Of a DNA stretch of 64,000 nucleotides, positions 51,960 to 62,792 are shown one piece after another. How positions within the stretch are numbered: the stretch's first letter is position 1; each line of letters opens with the position of its first letter. The stretch lies in the NCBI GenBank assembly GCA_948099385.1, contig CANUEZ040000113.1, positions 10,924,501-10,988,500 of the forward strand, in the 5' to 3' direction. The position numbers and the translations under genes are program-made. The notes under the pieces were generated by a model. That model did not search any database. It was not told the origin of the DNA and was given only the letters and a program-made list of their open reading frames with translations. The stretch comes from Fasciola hepatica. Its lineage: Eukaryota; Platyhelminthes; Trematoda; Plagiorchiida; Fasciolidae.

Positions 51960-52300
51960 GTTGGGACCTTTCTCGAGGTCACTTCGAGGCGATCAGTACT
52001 TAGTGATTATGAATAAACACCTCATGCGTTGGATTTTGGCTGTCGGTATTCCTGATCCACAATCCAAAACACCGAGATAGTGGTCATGAAACATATGCAT
52101 TTTGTTCGCAAGGTTCCAAAATTGTCCACTTACGATGAAGGCCCGTGTTCTGAAAGCGATCACATTTGCCCCTCTTCGAAGAAACTAGAAATCAGGAGGA
52201 TACGCACGTATTCATATTATCTCGAGACTAATGGTCTTACGAAAAGAAACAACAACACTGTTAAGGAGTGGTTGGTAACAAAAGGTGGGGCCATCGAGGA
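51960..52300 (+). mobile_element. Ty3/gypsy integrase core remnant
   Basis: At about 51970-52065 one frame reads PFSRSLRGDQYLVIMNKHLM then RWILAVGIPDPQ, the start of the integrase core (usual GPLPxSxRGNxYxLVxxDxxTRWxEAxPIPD), with the first catalytic Asp replaced. From 52080 another frame continues: HFVRKVPKLSTYDEGP, corresponding to FGxPxxLHTDxGP, then RRIRTYSYYLETNGLTKRNN, corresponding to KxRTTxYHPQTNGLTERFN, which places the usual Glu as Lys. Catalytic positions are substituted at two of three sites. Dead copy. Confidence 0.72.
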
Positions 52301-52309
52301 AAGGAGACG

Positions 52310-52540
52310 TACGGAGCTCCCTGGATGATTTCCAGGACTTGGCGAAGCTCTCCAAGATCAAGTTTGACCGAGATACGTTTGAGACTCCCGAGCGCTTCTG
52401 ATGATGAATGCAGCCCTAATGGACACGAGGGATATAAAGTGGGCCGCCGCATCGGATGCCGTGATCGTGAGACTCAGCATTTCAGCCGACCATCAGGATA
52501 TCATGCGACTGTTCAAGGCTGCCTTCGTAGGGTTTGAGGG
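52310..52540 (+). repeat. Gag-like segment, copy 2
   Basis: Frame pieces SSLDDFQDLAKLSKIKFDRD and, after a one-base shift, MNAALMDTRDIKWAAASDAV and HQDIMRLFKAAFVGFEGTC. The stretch is protein-like and charged, and the first part repeats at 51330-51490. Probably part of a retroelement gag, but no zinc knuckle was seen. Confidence 0.4.
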
Positions 52541-53800
52541 GACCTGTGGGTGAATGCCCTATTCCTTCGTTCCCTCACTGATTCTATTTATCCCAAGCTG
52601 GATGAGGTGTCAAGGACTGAACTTTTAGTGGGACGAATTGCGGACACTCTATCGGAAGCCTTATGCGGGATTTCTTATTGCTGTTATTCAATATTTTTAC
52701 TGATGCATTGTAGCTCGCGAAAGCAGCTCGTGAACCGTCCATTTTTGATGTGGCTACAGTAAAAATGGCTACTGGTAAAGACTCCAGAACAGCAACCAAC
52801 CTATGGCGAAGATATCCATGCTGAAAGTTTCAAACATGGAAAATGGAGCATTAAAGACTAACTAGCCGAGCGAAACCTATTGTGTAAACGTGGGACACGC
52901 CTTGCACAAACAGGACAACGCTGGAAACGGAAGCGTAATATTGGTCCAGCCGTAACCTTAGAGGTGGTTTGTGGGTCAATTCAAACACAAGTTAAATGTA
53001 AGGACCACAATGGCTCTTTTCTGTGGAAGCAACTGATCCTCTGGCTGAATGGTTGCCAGGCGAAAAGTTACAAAGATGTTCAATTCAGGAGAAAACTGTT
53101 TAAGTCCACCTTGTGGATGGTGGTGAAACACCACAGCGCATATTTCTCATTGGCAGTGCAATGATGATACACAATTCTATGGTGTTTCGTGACAAAAGTT
53201 GAGCATTCTTGTGCGAAGTTTGCGTAGTAATCAATCCCCTGAATCGCCATCTCAATACTAGGCTTATCTCGATGTTTATCATTGATGGGACGAAATGCAC
53301 AAAAGGAGGAGTTGGGGGATTGCTAAAAATACCGCCAAGAACTGCTATTGGAGGTTTGAAGCCCGGAGTAGAGGATGGGTTGAAAATAGTTCACTGAACA
53401 CGGACCTTCTTTCTACCAGGGTGGAAAAACGTGGCGGAATATGCATGCCAATCAGTGTACAAGCAAGTAGTGGGTCGCTCAAAAATCAGTTATGAATATT
53501 TATGGGACTGTAGTGAGAGGGCTGTGAGCCACCGTTGTCATGCTCGTTCATCGTAAATGTAGGATCTAGCTGATGCGCTTACTGTGCTTCGGCTCATGGA
53601 GAATTTCTTATATTTTTCCAGATTGGATACTCGCAACCTCCTTCCGAAGACCACTGCTTCGAAGATTACAGGACGGCAATGAACAGGACTACTTAAAATA
53701 GACTGAATTAAATAGAGTAATTAAGGCTTATGAACCGAGTGATAACATCCTCCGACCGAATAATAACGGTTTTAAAAAGGATTGGTATTCGGTAATCAAA
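52541..53800. other. No gene recognised
   Basis: Plus-strand frames at 52550-52762 and 52880-53164 (70 and 94 codons) carry no motif I can name. They may continue the gypsy or gag-like material to the left. Confidence 0.35.
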
Positions 53801-54835
53801 TAAGCAGTTCTGTTATTGCCGAGTAATTGTGTTGCTGTCCAAAAGCCAACCATAACAGAGCTGCTCATTTGCATCATAGACATTCAGTCCGCTTGAAAAC
53901 GAAATAAGTTGCATATATTTCACATTACCTCGCCGGAGTCTACTGCAGTATGCCGCATGTTTTCTTCGAGAAAAATGTCGTCCATTGTGGCATAATTGTC
54001 AAACGCACTGACGAATCTGCATGAGAGTGTCAGGGAAATTTCAGCCCACCTTAGTGCAAGCCAAACTAAACGAAAAGCCTTGATGACGGTGTCAATTTGC
54101 AGCTCTATCCAAGCGCCTTCAATAAATGGCGTCCCATTTGAATCGTCAAAGCTTCCCATCAATTTTCCCTGCGTCTGGCTTTCAAAGCAATCCACAATGA
54201 AGTCAGGGAAAAGGTTTTCTAAAATGCACTTGAATAACTAACTTGAATAACTAACTAATGACTAACTCTCTGCGAGTCACTTAGTTACAAGAGAGTAGTC
54301 CTGTAATAACTCATCCTCGAAAGTACATCCAAATTTACATATGGGCTGGACGGTAAATCCTTTCGTCAAATATACGGAGATGTTATGGGCTTTCCATTAG
54401 CCCTTTTTCTTAGCGATCAGTTCACAGCAGAACCGCGAATAAATTCCATCGTTTGAATGAAAAACACCGTGGTTGAAAAGATTTAAGCTTCGGGCTTTGG
54501 AACATTGGTAATCTGCGCTGTACGACTGATCCTATGGCCCACGACTCATCAGCCACCGACAAAGTAATGTATAAGCTTGAGTTTTGTCCATGCATATTGA
54601 GCCATATGCCCTATACGAACGTCTTTGTTGGCAATATCTTCTGTGTTATTGAGAACACGAACAACTGTTTAACATACCCGATTCACCAAGAACGTTGCCA
54701 ATGTGATTGGTTACATATATAGGTCTCATTCAGTTAAAGTGGACCGTAAGCCTGCAGGATTCACAGTGTTCATTCTTTCAGAAGACCACGAATGAGATTT
54801 TTCATTATCGTAACAACTAAACTATCCACGTGGAC
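53801..54835 (+). mobile_element. Penelope-like element RT segment, tandem copy 1
   Basis: The RT palm block reads FTYGLDGKSFRQIYGDVMGF followed by PLALFLSDQF at about 54335-54425, the Penelope-type block (usual FxFNGKxYxQxxGxAMGSPLxPxLAD). Near 54615-54660 comes FVGNIFCVIENTNN in the place of the catalytic YVDDxF box, so both aspartates are absent. The whole segment is repeated immediately downstream. This copy has an extra stretch of about 100 bp near 54235-54340 containing a small CTTGAATAACTAA duplication. The 91-codon minus-strand frame inside it (54195-53920) is probably a shadow, although parts of it are also conserved in copy 2 simply because the DNA is. Confidence 0.7.
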
Positions 54836-54855
54836 CCATCAAACCGTTCTACATA

Positions 54856-55780
54856 TGTGCAGTTCTGTTATTGCTGATCAGTTTTGTTGCTGTCCGAATA
54901 ACAACCATAACAAAGCTGCTCATTTGTATCATAGCCATTCAGTCCAAAATTGGTTGCATTTGTTTTACATTACCCCGCCGGGGTCCACGCAAGTTGCTTC
55001 ATCTCTCTTTCGAGAAAAAAGTCGTCCATTGTAGCGCAATTGTCTGGTGCACTGGTATAGCTGCATGGGAGTGCCAGGGAACTTCGAACATCCGTGGATG
55101 CTTGCCACAATTACTGGAAAACCTCGATGACTTTGTCAACTAGTAGCTCTATCCAATCGCCTTCAATAAATGGCATGCTATTTGAATCGTCAAAACTGCC
55201 CACCAATTTTTCCTGCATTTGCCTTTCAGAGCCATCCTTGATGTCTCCCGGATAAATTTTCCTTTAAAAGCACTTGAAAAATAATTTGGGGTCAACGGTA
55301 AATCCTGTCGTCAAAAATATGCAAAAGTTTGGGGGCTTTCCCCTAGGCCCTTTACTAGGTGATCAGTTCACGACAGAGCTATAGTAATTTTCATAGTTCG
55401 AATGCCAAACACGGTGGTTTAACCGACCTAAGCATGGTTTTGAGCTTCGGATCATTGTTAAAATGCGGTGTGTGACTAATTCTGTTGTACGGGGCTCTTC
55501 AACTACAGACAAAATACTGCACGAAGTTGACCTTCCTCCATGCATATTGGGTCATGCATCCTTTGCATACCTTTTGTTGGCAATCTCTTCTGTGTCACTG
55601 ACGACACGAACCATCGATCAAAACACAAGATTCTTCGAGATCGTTATCCATGCCAGTGGTTACATATATCGGTCGCATTCAGGTAAGGTGGGCCGTAAGC
55701 CTCCAGGCTTCACAGAATTTATTCTTCCAGATGCACATGAATGAGACTTTTCATTATCGTAACAACTCAACTATCCACTG
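54856..55780 (+). mobile_element. Penelope-like element RT segment, tandem copy 2
   Basis: Collinear with 53801-54835 throughout, offset about 1,055 bp at the left and 946 bp at the right, by eye roughly 75% identical. The palm block reads FGVNGKSCRQKYA, then FPLGPLLGDQF after a one-base shift (closer to the GSPLxPxLAD consensus than copy 1). The catalytic box reads PFVGNLFCVTDDTN, again with GN for DD. A head-to-tail arrangement is common for Penelope-like elements. The shared GN suggests the loss preceded duplication. Dead. Confidence 0.68.
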
Positions 55781-55867
55781 AGATTCATCAATTTTACTCT
55801 CACCAGCCGTGGTCAAACGGTCATCGTAGTGAAATGTGAACCATTCCGTTGGTGTCCCTTGTGTTCC

Positions 55868-55945
55868 TACCACAGCCGCCGCCGCCAGTCAAGGGCCCCT
55901 AACTGGTGGGTTCTGATTGGCCGCGAAACCCCTTCGCGGAGCATT
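55868..55945. other. GC-rich hairpin island at the end of the Penelope pair
   Basis: A GCC-repeat stretch is followed by CCAGT…ACTGG around a GGGCCC core (about 55890-55915) and by a perfect seven-base stem CCGCGAA/TTCGCGG with a five-base loop (55921-55939). Composition contrasts sharply with the AT-rich flanks; an AATAAA follows at about 55970. It could be the structured end of a retroelement transcript. Confidence 0.6.
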
Positions 55946-55980
55946 GTTGCATAATGAAAACAAGTGAAAAATAAAGAATA

Positions 55981-57080
55981 TTACTAAAGAATACGAGATG
56001 GAAAGATAAATATTCGCATCATTTGTTGGAAGCCAACCGAACACCTATCACTTCAAGGATGTACACAATATTCAAAATTATATTTCTACCTGTTGATCAG
56101 AAAACCAAATATGAATTCTATACCAGGTCCGCTGCTAAACGAAGTCCAAATCGCTAATCCAGCTGGCAAAGGGCATGGCACACCACCCCGGACAGATTAG
56201 GCAAATTATTGGAGAATCCAACATCAGTCAACATGAATTCGTGTGATATTGTCGGTTCTGTACACTTGGACGAAATTCCTATGATAGCCCATGATTTCTT
56301 ATTTCGCTCATCCAGCTTGGCAGATGGAGATATGAAGGACTGGCTTGTGGTCCCATATGTTTCTCCTCGGGTGCACTGAGTCATTGCCGGAATTGCCATT
56401 GTAAAAACAGTTTGTCCCCAAAAACGGTCGAATCTTACTTTCCAACTAGTTCGGATTTCTGATAACTACATTTTATTCCCTAATCGTGTATTCTGAGATG
56501 AGAAAACGGGTGGTGTCGAAATGTGAATCTACTTAACTCATTGTAGATTAGGTTTCATGGCTTTCATCGAATTGTCGAAAGAGTCAAAATCTGATTCCCT
56601 TGCGTGAGTAGTCAGCTGGAACAATCACTGAAAAATCTGCATTGGCATCCATTTCGAATGGTACTGTCTTCAGATGCATCTCAACGAACGGATGCTTGGG
56701 ATATCAAAATTAAACGATTGGCCAAATCGATGGGCGGTTTAATTGAACTCAAAACACGTCATTGGAAGGTTATTGAGTTCCACGTTTTCATGTCTTACGC
56801 AAAACTGCCTTCTTAGCTAGACAACTGGCATCATTTCACACTATGGTCATTGAAACTTTTAAACCACGTGATGAATTTGGATAAAACATTTGAAAGACAA
56901 ATATTACGAGATGAATTACCCTCGTATACTTTCATCGGTCACGTACGTATAAATGGACATTGTGTGAGATCGTTCCAAATAAACAGAATGAATGAGCTAA
57001 TGAATGAGAGCAAAAAATGATGGCAAGAAGAAGGTTTCATTCCAATCATCCGTAGCTCATCCGCATCAGCATGTGGGGGT
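55981..57080. other. No gene recognised
   Basis: Short frames without motifs on both strands (up to 81 codons). It lies between the Penelope pair and a GPCR remnant. Confidence 0.4.
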
Positions 57081-57360
57081 TGTAAGTTATTCATCAAGAC
57101 TGTGATCACATGTTACCGTTTCAGTCATGTGTTTGAACGATTCGTTGTTTCTTTGATGGTGGCAAACCTACTGATGGTATTTGAACCAGTCCCGATGGCT
57201 ACTGTATTTGTTTATCATGATAAAAAGTCCATTCATGCTTTCTTAATTTCAATATGGTTTCAGTAAATTCGTTTTGATTTTTATTCACTTTGGCTATTTG
57301 ATTGCAGTGTTTTACGGTGGGTACTCGACTGGAAGTGTTTCATTCGACAATTCCGGTTTT
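57081..57360 (+). pseudogene. GPCR remnant, TM1-TM2 (traces of TM3)
   Basis: The plus-strand frame 57081-57266 (62 codons with stop) reads CKLFIKTVITCYRFSHVFER, then a TM2-like VVSLMVANLLMVFEPVPMAT and VFVYHD. It matches the 31 kb pseudogene (GNKLVITTVITCKRPHHALE, SLALVDLLMVFVLIPLATVF) residue by residue without gaps. The conserved Asp of TM2 (LAxxD) is Asn here. After the TAA at 57264, a weak alignment continues around 57295-57340 (YLIAVFYGGY against HLIACTHPIRY). It starts abruptly within TM1. Inverted relative to the 31 and 44 kb copies. Dead fragment. Confidence 0.68.
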
Positions 57361-58609
57361 CGTGACACCACAGCATTTCTACACAGTGGCTATTCGTTAA
57401 CCTCTGGCAGTATATGAAGTTCAAATGATCATTCTATCGTCTATCCAACTAGGTATGGCAACTGTGTCATCGAAGCACAAGACTAAACAAAATACGTCCA
57501 ATCCACGAGCTTTCATTACTCAAGTCCATAAACCGCACTGATCAGGACAAGTATCAATTCAAGTTCAATATTTAGCACTCACATTAATCAGCGCAAAGTA
57601 CAACAGCTGTTGATTATCAAGAGGACAACATTTATCGTGATCCCCCATTAGGATAATCCTTGAAATAAACGACTGTAGAAAGAAAGTAAGACAAACAAAC
57701 CGACAAAAGTATTATCGATCATCAGCCTCATAATTATCTTGTCTGAATTACCAAATTATCAGTTCCGTTTGATGATACAATTTCTTTCGTTTGAATATCG
57801 AAAGTGCATTCATTCTGCTGGAGGAGAGAAGGCATAACCAATAAATTGGTAACCAAATTCAGAGTTCTGGAAATACTAATACATACTGATGAAAAACGCT
57901 CATTGAAGTCTCTTGATTGTATTGTAGGGACGGTTCACTGGTGATTTTTGTGCTTCATTTAGTTTTCCTCTGTTATGTGTGGATTACTGTTTACTGTTCC
58001 ATATGTTGTCCTGGAAAAGTATTATGAAGTATGAAAAGCTAAGCTCAATTGATTAAAATACCAAATAGCTGAAGAACCATCTACTGTGGTTTTCGGTGTG
58101 GTTGATTGGTACTCAACTCACCACAGCGCAAAATAACACAGACTGAACCAGACTGAAGAACTGCCCATTGACTAACAGTTGAACTGTTTGTTTATTAGTT
58201 GTGGTTGATGAGATTTATTGTGAATCCCGATAAATTGCAGTTCACTGCGTATTTGTAACGTGATATTGTTTGTGCTAACCTGTTTCCATTGGAACTTCCA
58301 CTTGGGAACTGCTACTATCACATCAAATGTAATAAACGCTCCAACCCAGACTAAGCGCCCTAAACAAACGAGAACACCAGATGAATTGGAAAGTAGTTCA
58401 AAGTTGTACCCTGCAAAGTTGGTATGTACAAGCATTGAGGGATGTATTGTCATTGCTAATCATAACATTCACCGCAACTTGAATGAAGTTCCAGTTTTCT
58501 GTTAATCGACTGTTGTTTATGACGCACCGATTTATATCTTCAAATTTGTACTGCTGGACCGGTAACTGATGCACTGTAAACATGACCCTTCTGGAATAGA
58601 CTCAGAAAC
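57361..58609. other. No gene recognised
   Basis: No TM4-TM7 homology could be traced after the GPCR fragment, and no gypsy LTR was found on the right-hand approach to the integrase, where a 3' LTR would be expected. Confidence 0.4.
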
Positions 58610-59360
58610 ATCAGGATTAGGACAATTGGACATGGCATCGAAAAAAGACGTAAAAATCCATTCGGTTTACGTAACTAGGATGTACAAAGCCATCATTTAA
58701 ATCGAGAATCACCCCAAACGTTTTATCCATTCTTTTGAGAATTATACGCTGGAAGGTCCCACATAATGTCCTTGATGATAAATGAACCCAGCTGGTTTTA
58801 AACTGATCAAGTTTGTTCCCAACCATTTGTACTCAGACAGATTGACCAAACTCTCTCCAATCATCGAATGGGCCGAGTTACCATAATGCGTGAAAACAAT
58901 ATCAAGATACCTTTAAATTTCATCGAATGTATTGAAATGCGAAGATGTTATTCCACTCGTCAAGCCAAAAACAAAGTTTTCAGCCGCTCGGTCACATTGC
59001 GGATATTGAGGTGGAATGGAAGGGATGTGATCGAGAAATCATCGTTAGAAGAAATCGTGTAATATAGTTCCGGTCACGAGGATTAGTAATCGATAATAAC
59101 CAGAGCCTAGTGGCTTTCAAGAAATGGATCACAGTGTTTAGCATGAGCAGGTTACTGAGGCTCTGAAGAAATATTCCACGCCGTCCATTTTGATGACTGT
59201 GTATGAAGTTTAAGTGCAGAGGCACGACACGTTTTCGCACTGCTGCATAAATCACTTTTCAGTTCTGGCCACCAACGTGTGAGACGGGTAAGAGATTTCA
59301 TCTTTGCAATGCCTGGATGTCCACAATGGAAGTCTTGCACAAATGCTGCTTGGAAATAAG
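58610..59360 (-). mobile_element. Ty3/gypsy integrase remnant
   Basis: Order on the minus strand: zinc-binding domain HCGHPGIAKMKSLTRLTRWW at 59335-59270 (usual HxGHxGIxRMKxLxRxxxWWP, with the CxxC part degraded), a partial core with SSKWTAWN, then an alternative-frame stretch IPSIPPQYPQCDRAAENFV at about 59010-58955 (usual HxxxPPYHPQSNGxAERFV, with Asp-Arg for Asn-Gly and Glu-Asn for Glu-Arg). The C-terminal part reads RIILKRMDKTFGVILDLNDG then FVHPSYVNRM at about 58755-58665, matching QRIxxVxYxVxxxxxxxVRHxNQMR. Stops and frame changes throughout. It follows the RT/RNase H remnant in the right order. Confidence 0.8.
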
Positions 59361-59589
59361 GAGATGCAACGATAGTGCTATTATAAAAAAAGTCATCACA
59401 AGTTACTGAAACTTCAAGCCATTTATAGAAATCTGGAAGTCAACGATGAACATCTGCTGGCCATCCACGCATAACACAACGTATGATAGCATGATAGAGC
59501 TTCTTCGCTTTATTAAGACGATTGGGTTGACCAACAGATAGTGCTAGTTTTAATCAAGTAATCAGCAATGATTTCTCCAAAAATGGTAT

Positions 59590-60100
59590 GGTGATACAGT
59601 AGTCCACATGTAAAATTTACGGTGCTTAGTGATGTTGATTATCATAAGAATATAAAGTGAAACTCCAGCGCCAAACCATGGCTCCAAACTATTAGGCCAA
59701 GGTCAATGTAGATTGTAGATGAAATTCAGTGTTTCGTGATCACTGGCCATAATGAATTTCATTCCAATCTTATATTAGTGAAAATGAGTAACTACCCAAT
59801 AAACAGTAAATGCCTCACGTAGCGTTTGTGAAAATCCGCGTTCAGCGGCCATGAAACGAATAATCCAAGTACGAGAACTCAGAAGTAGATAATACACAGG
59901 TGTCAGGGTTGATGGCTACATGATATTTCATTGATGTGTCCAGCAATGCACGCAAACTGTCATCATGCAAGTATATGTATGAGGCATTCACAATAATGTC
60001 ATCTTAATAACCACAAACACATCATCGGTCAGAAATAAGAGAGTTTGTTAGTGTCTTAGGAAAAAGCTGGGGGAAACACAACGAAGTTCTAGCTTTCCAG
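59590..60100 (-). mobile_element. Ty3/gypsy RT C-terminal half and RNase H remnant
   Basis: On the minus strand, at about 60090-60060 the sequence gives FPQLFPKTLTNSLIS (usual PAxFQexxxxLLxxI). Then DDIIVNASYIYLHDDSLRAL and YHVAINPDTCVLSTSEFSYL (about 60005-59870) match the YLDDIIVxGxTxxEHxxxLxxL block and INxDKCxFxxxxxxYLG. RNase H follows with AFTVYWVVTHFH (usual EALAVVWAVxHFHxYLYG), FIMASDHETLNFIYN at about 59755-59710 and RWSFTLYSYD at about 59675-59645. The RT N-terminal half is missing between 60100 and 60725. Dead. Confidence 0.8.
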
Positions 60101-60724
60101 CTTGTTCAGTTATGCAAAGCTTTCTGAAAGGACTTCAACAGTCAGAAAAGGAAAGCGGCTGAATGAATGAATAATAACGATAGTAATATGCTGAAAGAGA
60201 GGCCCAATTCGGTGTTTCTGTGCTACTGAAGACTGACAGTCTGTTCCAGAGGCTTCGGTTACCTTGATGAATGTGTGGAATTCGAAAACTTACCTTCTGG
60301 AGAGTTTTTCAGCTTCCGAATTGTTGGTCTAATGGAAAACTGGGAGTGGGTCATTCGACTGATGAATGAAATGAGAATTCAGACGGTCAACATCCATGTC
60401 ATCAGAGGGAAGAATTTTCTTCTGACTACAGAGTAATTTGATCCCTACGATTTTTCTTCGATATTCTTACAGTCCTTTTACTATTGAGGTAAAGTAAAGT
60501 GCACAAGTTTCTTTTCTTTTTCGATCAAGCTTGATAGGTTACTGGCAATGCGTTGCACGTTTTGAAGGATTACTCACTCTTCCCGTGTACCCTTTAAGGA
60601 TAGGTTGAGACCATTCTTCCTTGATGAAAGCAACTCATTTCCGTAAAACAGTGAACGGTACAGGTATGGTTTATAATTTCGGTCATAAAAAAGCGAAACT
60701 GGTGTGGCTCCAGCATTATTTGAG

Positions 60725-60958
60725 CTAGAAGCTGGCGAGAAACAAGGAACGATTGAACCGTGATAGGTGTTCTTTAGTTAAGTTCCGATGAAGAAAACTC
60801 ATCTGTTTAGTCCGTTTGTAGGATAAGTAACATTTTCGCGTATACTTTCGGACGGAGACGATCCCTGGTACTAAGGGGATTACTAAGTCTAACGAAAGAG
60901 AGTTCTGGATGAGTAGCCGATGTACATGATCACATCCGATATTTCTTTGTGCAGCCAA
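60725..60958 (-). mobile_element. Possible Ty3/gypsy RT N-terminal stretch
   Basis: The frame contains LSLDLVIPLVPGIVSVRKYT followed by SYKRTKQMSF. It resembles the opening of gypsy RT (pSxSPWxxPIVxVRKKDGxxRxCVDYRxLN) but without the GxxR core, so the call is tentative. It directly continues the left arm of the large inverted repeat on the same strand, linking the arm to the pol remnant at 58.6-60.1 kb. Between 60100 and 60725 no RT sequence is legible. Confidence 0.4.
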
Positions 60959-62156
60959 GGATTTTGTAGCATGGAAACTTTAGCGTTTTTTAATCCTCCT
61001 TTTTGCCATATCTACAGAATAATCTTTTAGCGCAACGAAGAAATTATGTTGCATTATAATATCACAGGAATCTAGGATTTTTTAGCCGGACAAATTCTGA
61101 GACCCATTTTCCGACCCACACGATGCTTTCACCTGGTCCAATTCCACATTTGCTTGATCCGATTGAACTTTCATCGTACTTTAATCCCGAACATTTTGAT
61201 AAAAGTGCTTAGCGCGAAAACCCCGTGAGAAAATTTGTGGTATTATTTAATATGATTCCAACAAAATTTCACTGATCAAATTAACAAAAAGTGGTGCAAA
61301 ATGATATTCCAGTGAACGGCTCCGCCAAATGTTATGGTCGCACCACAACCATCATTCCGGTTGTTTCTCAGAGGTCTCTGACGCACTGGTTGCTACGCAG
61401 GTTGGATTAATCTTATTCTTTTCGCATTCATAATTGTCCTTCTTTCCCGTCTTACCGTCTGTTTGATGATCCGTTTTGTTGTTCTCTTATTTGTGCAATA
61501 TTTGATCTTTCTCCTATCTCTTGTTCCGTGACTCCAACCGTCTCACATACTGTCACACAACTCCTCTGTCAGTCCTATTTAGTCATCCAAACAGAATGAT
61601 TCTGATTTGTCCCGATATCAGCCAGCAGATCTGTGATGCGTGTGAACGGCCTGTTCCGGTGTGTTGGAGATCCCGTTCACCGTTATTTATTTAACGTTAC
61701 CAGCACTCTATATTTGACCTGACCCGAATCGCCTTAGTGATCTGACTGAATTTTCCAACCCCTGTAATGAACGGACATACGAATACACACACACACACAG
61801 CCGGATCATCTTAGGAGTCAGGTCAAAAGTATTGCTACATGGTACTAGATTGGCGATTAAAAATTTCCTCCCAATTGGTCTGATGACCAGCTCATCAGTC
61901 ATCCTTGCAAAGTTTCGTACTCGTCCTCTGCTCAAAGCACGATAATATGTGAATAAAAATACGCACATGGATCTTATCTTATTGTCGACACAGTTGAAAG
62001 GTTCACTAACCGGGTGATTGCGGAGTAATCAGTAACAAGACCAGTAGACAGAGGCAAAAGATACGTTTGTTATTAACACAATAACAGAGATATTCTGGCA
62101 CACCTAATCCCTCATAAGCGTAAGAACCTCCACGAACTTGAAACGGCATACGCCTA
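60949..62156 (-). repeat. Left arm of large inverted repeat: gypsy-like LTR, PBS-like site and gag start
   Basis: Reverse complement of 62793-64000 with no indels and five mismatches, at 60984, 61031, 61399, 62145 and 62148. Read on the minus strand: an LTR-like sequence from near 62145 ending in CA at 61331-61330, a TTTGGCGGAGCCG site at 61329-61317 placed where a tRNA primer-binding site would be, and a short gag-like frame from ATG 61174 (MKVQSDQANVELDQVKASCG) that stops at 61084-61082. The following sequence then runs into possible RT sequence at 60958. A (CA)n microsatellite near 61784-61799 has the same length in both arms. LTR and PBS calls are inference; the repeat is certain. Confidence 0.85.
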
Positions 62157-62792
62157 AATGCAAAAAGTAAACGTGATGCAAGTGAAGAGCATATAGTTAA
62201 TAGGGCTGAATAGCTCAAAACCTAAGCTACTGTGTTTGTGACAGTGGCATTTTGTGACCGATTCAGAGCTGCATGTGAACTGGGACTTGCGTAACTGATT
62301 CAGGCGTGTACTTAGTGTGCTTCTGTTCACTGAATCAGGTCCGGATTCTGGTGGTTAGTGGGTTCATCTGCCATGAGTCTATAGTCATACAAATGAAATT
62401 TGTCTATAGGGTCAAACAACCGTAATCATCTTGAGCGGGGTCTGAGTTCAATTTCTGTTCACAAAACGAGTAGTGTACGTGTGGCAGCTCAATCTCAAAA
62501 AGCGGTTAATCCAGAGGGCTGGTTGTAAATGTGAGATCTATTCACTCGCCAAGTCTCTTTAAACCGACAGAGCCAGCAAATTTTTGGAATGTCACTTGTT
62601 CATACACTGAATATGCATTTGAGATACGTGTGTTGCTGATTGACACGTATAACGAAGACGACACTTGGCAAAGCGTTGCTAAATTTTGTGGAGTGAGTCA
62701 TTAAACGGCCTATTCTTGGATGCAGATTACGAATAATCGACTGACCTCAAGAAGTAGAGGGACAAAGTAGCATAATTATTCACTGCTGATCG
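62157..62792. other. Spacer between inverted arms
   Basis: 636 bp of unique sequence with no open frame of note. Around 62350-62470 a TGGTGGTTAGTGGG stretch and a later GAGTTCAATTTC stretch are loosely A/B-box-like, but the spacing is too long for a tRNA. No short target-site duplications could be recognised at either arm boundary. Confidence 0.6.

Noticed and set aside
56604..56816. Frame with an EQSLKNLHW-like stretch resembling EQLQNLQW at 51522-51719
   Set aside because: Similarity is limited to about 40 residues with poor DNA-level agreement; may be chance.
61708..61968. 86-codon frame present identically in both inverted arms (also 62981-63241)
   Set aside because: It lies in the LTR-like region, contains the (CA)n microsatellite and has no motif; identity reflects the repeat, not protein constraint.
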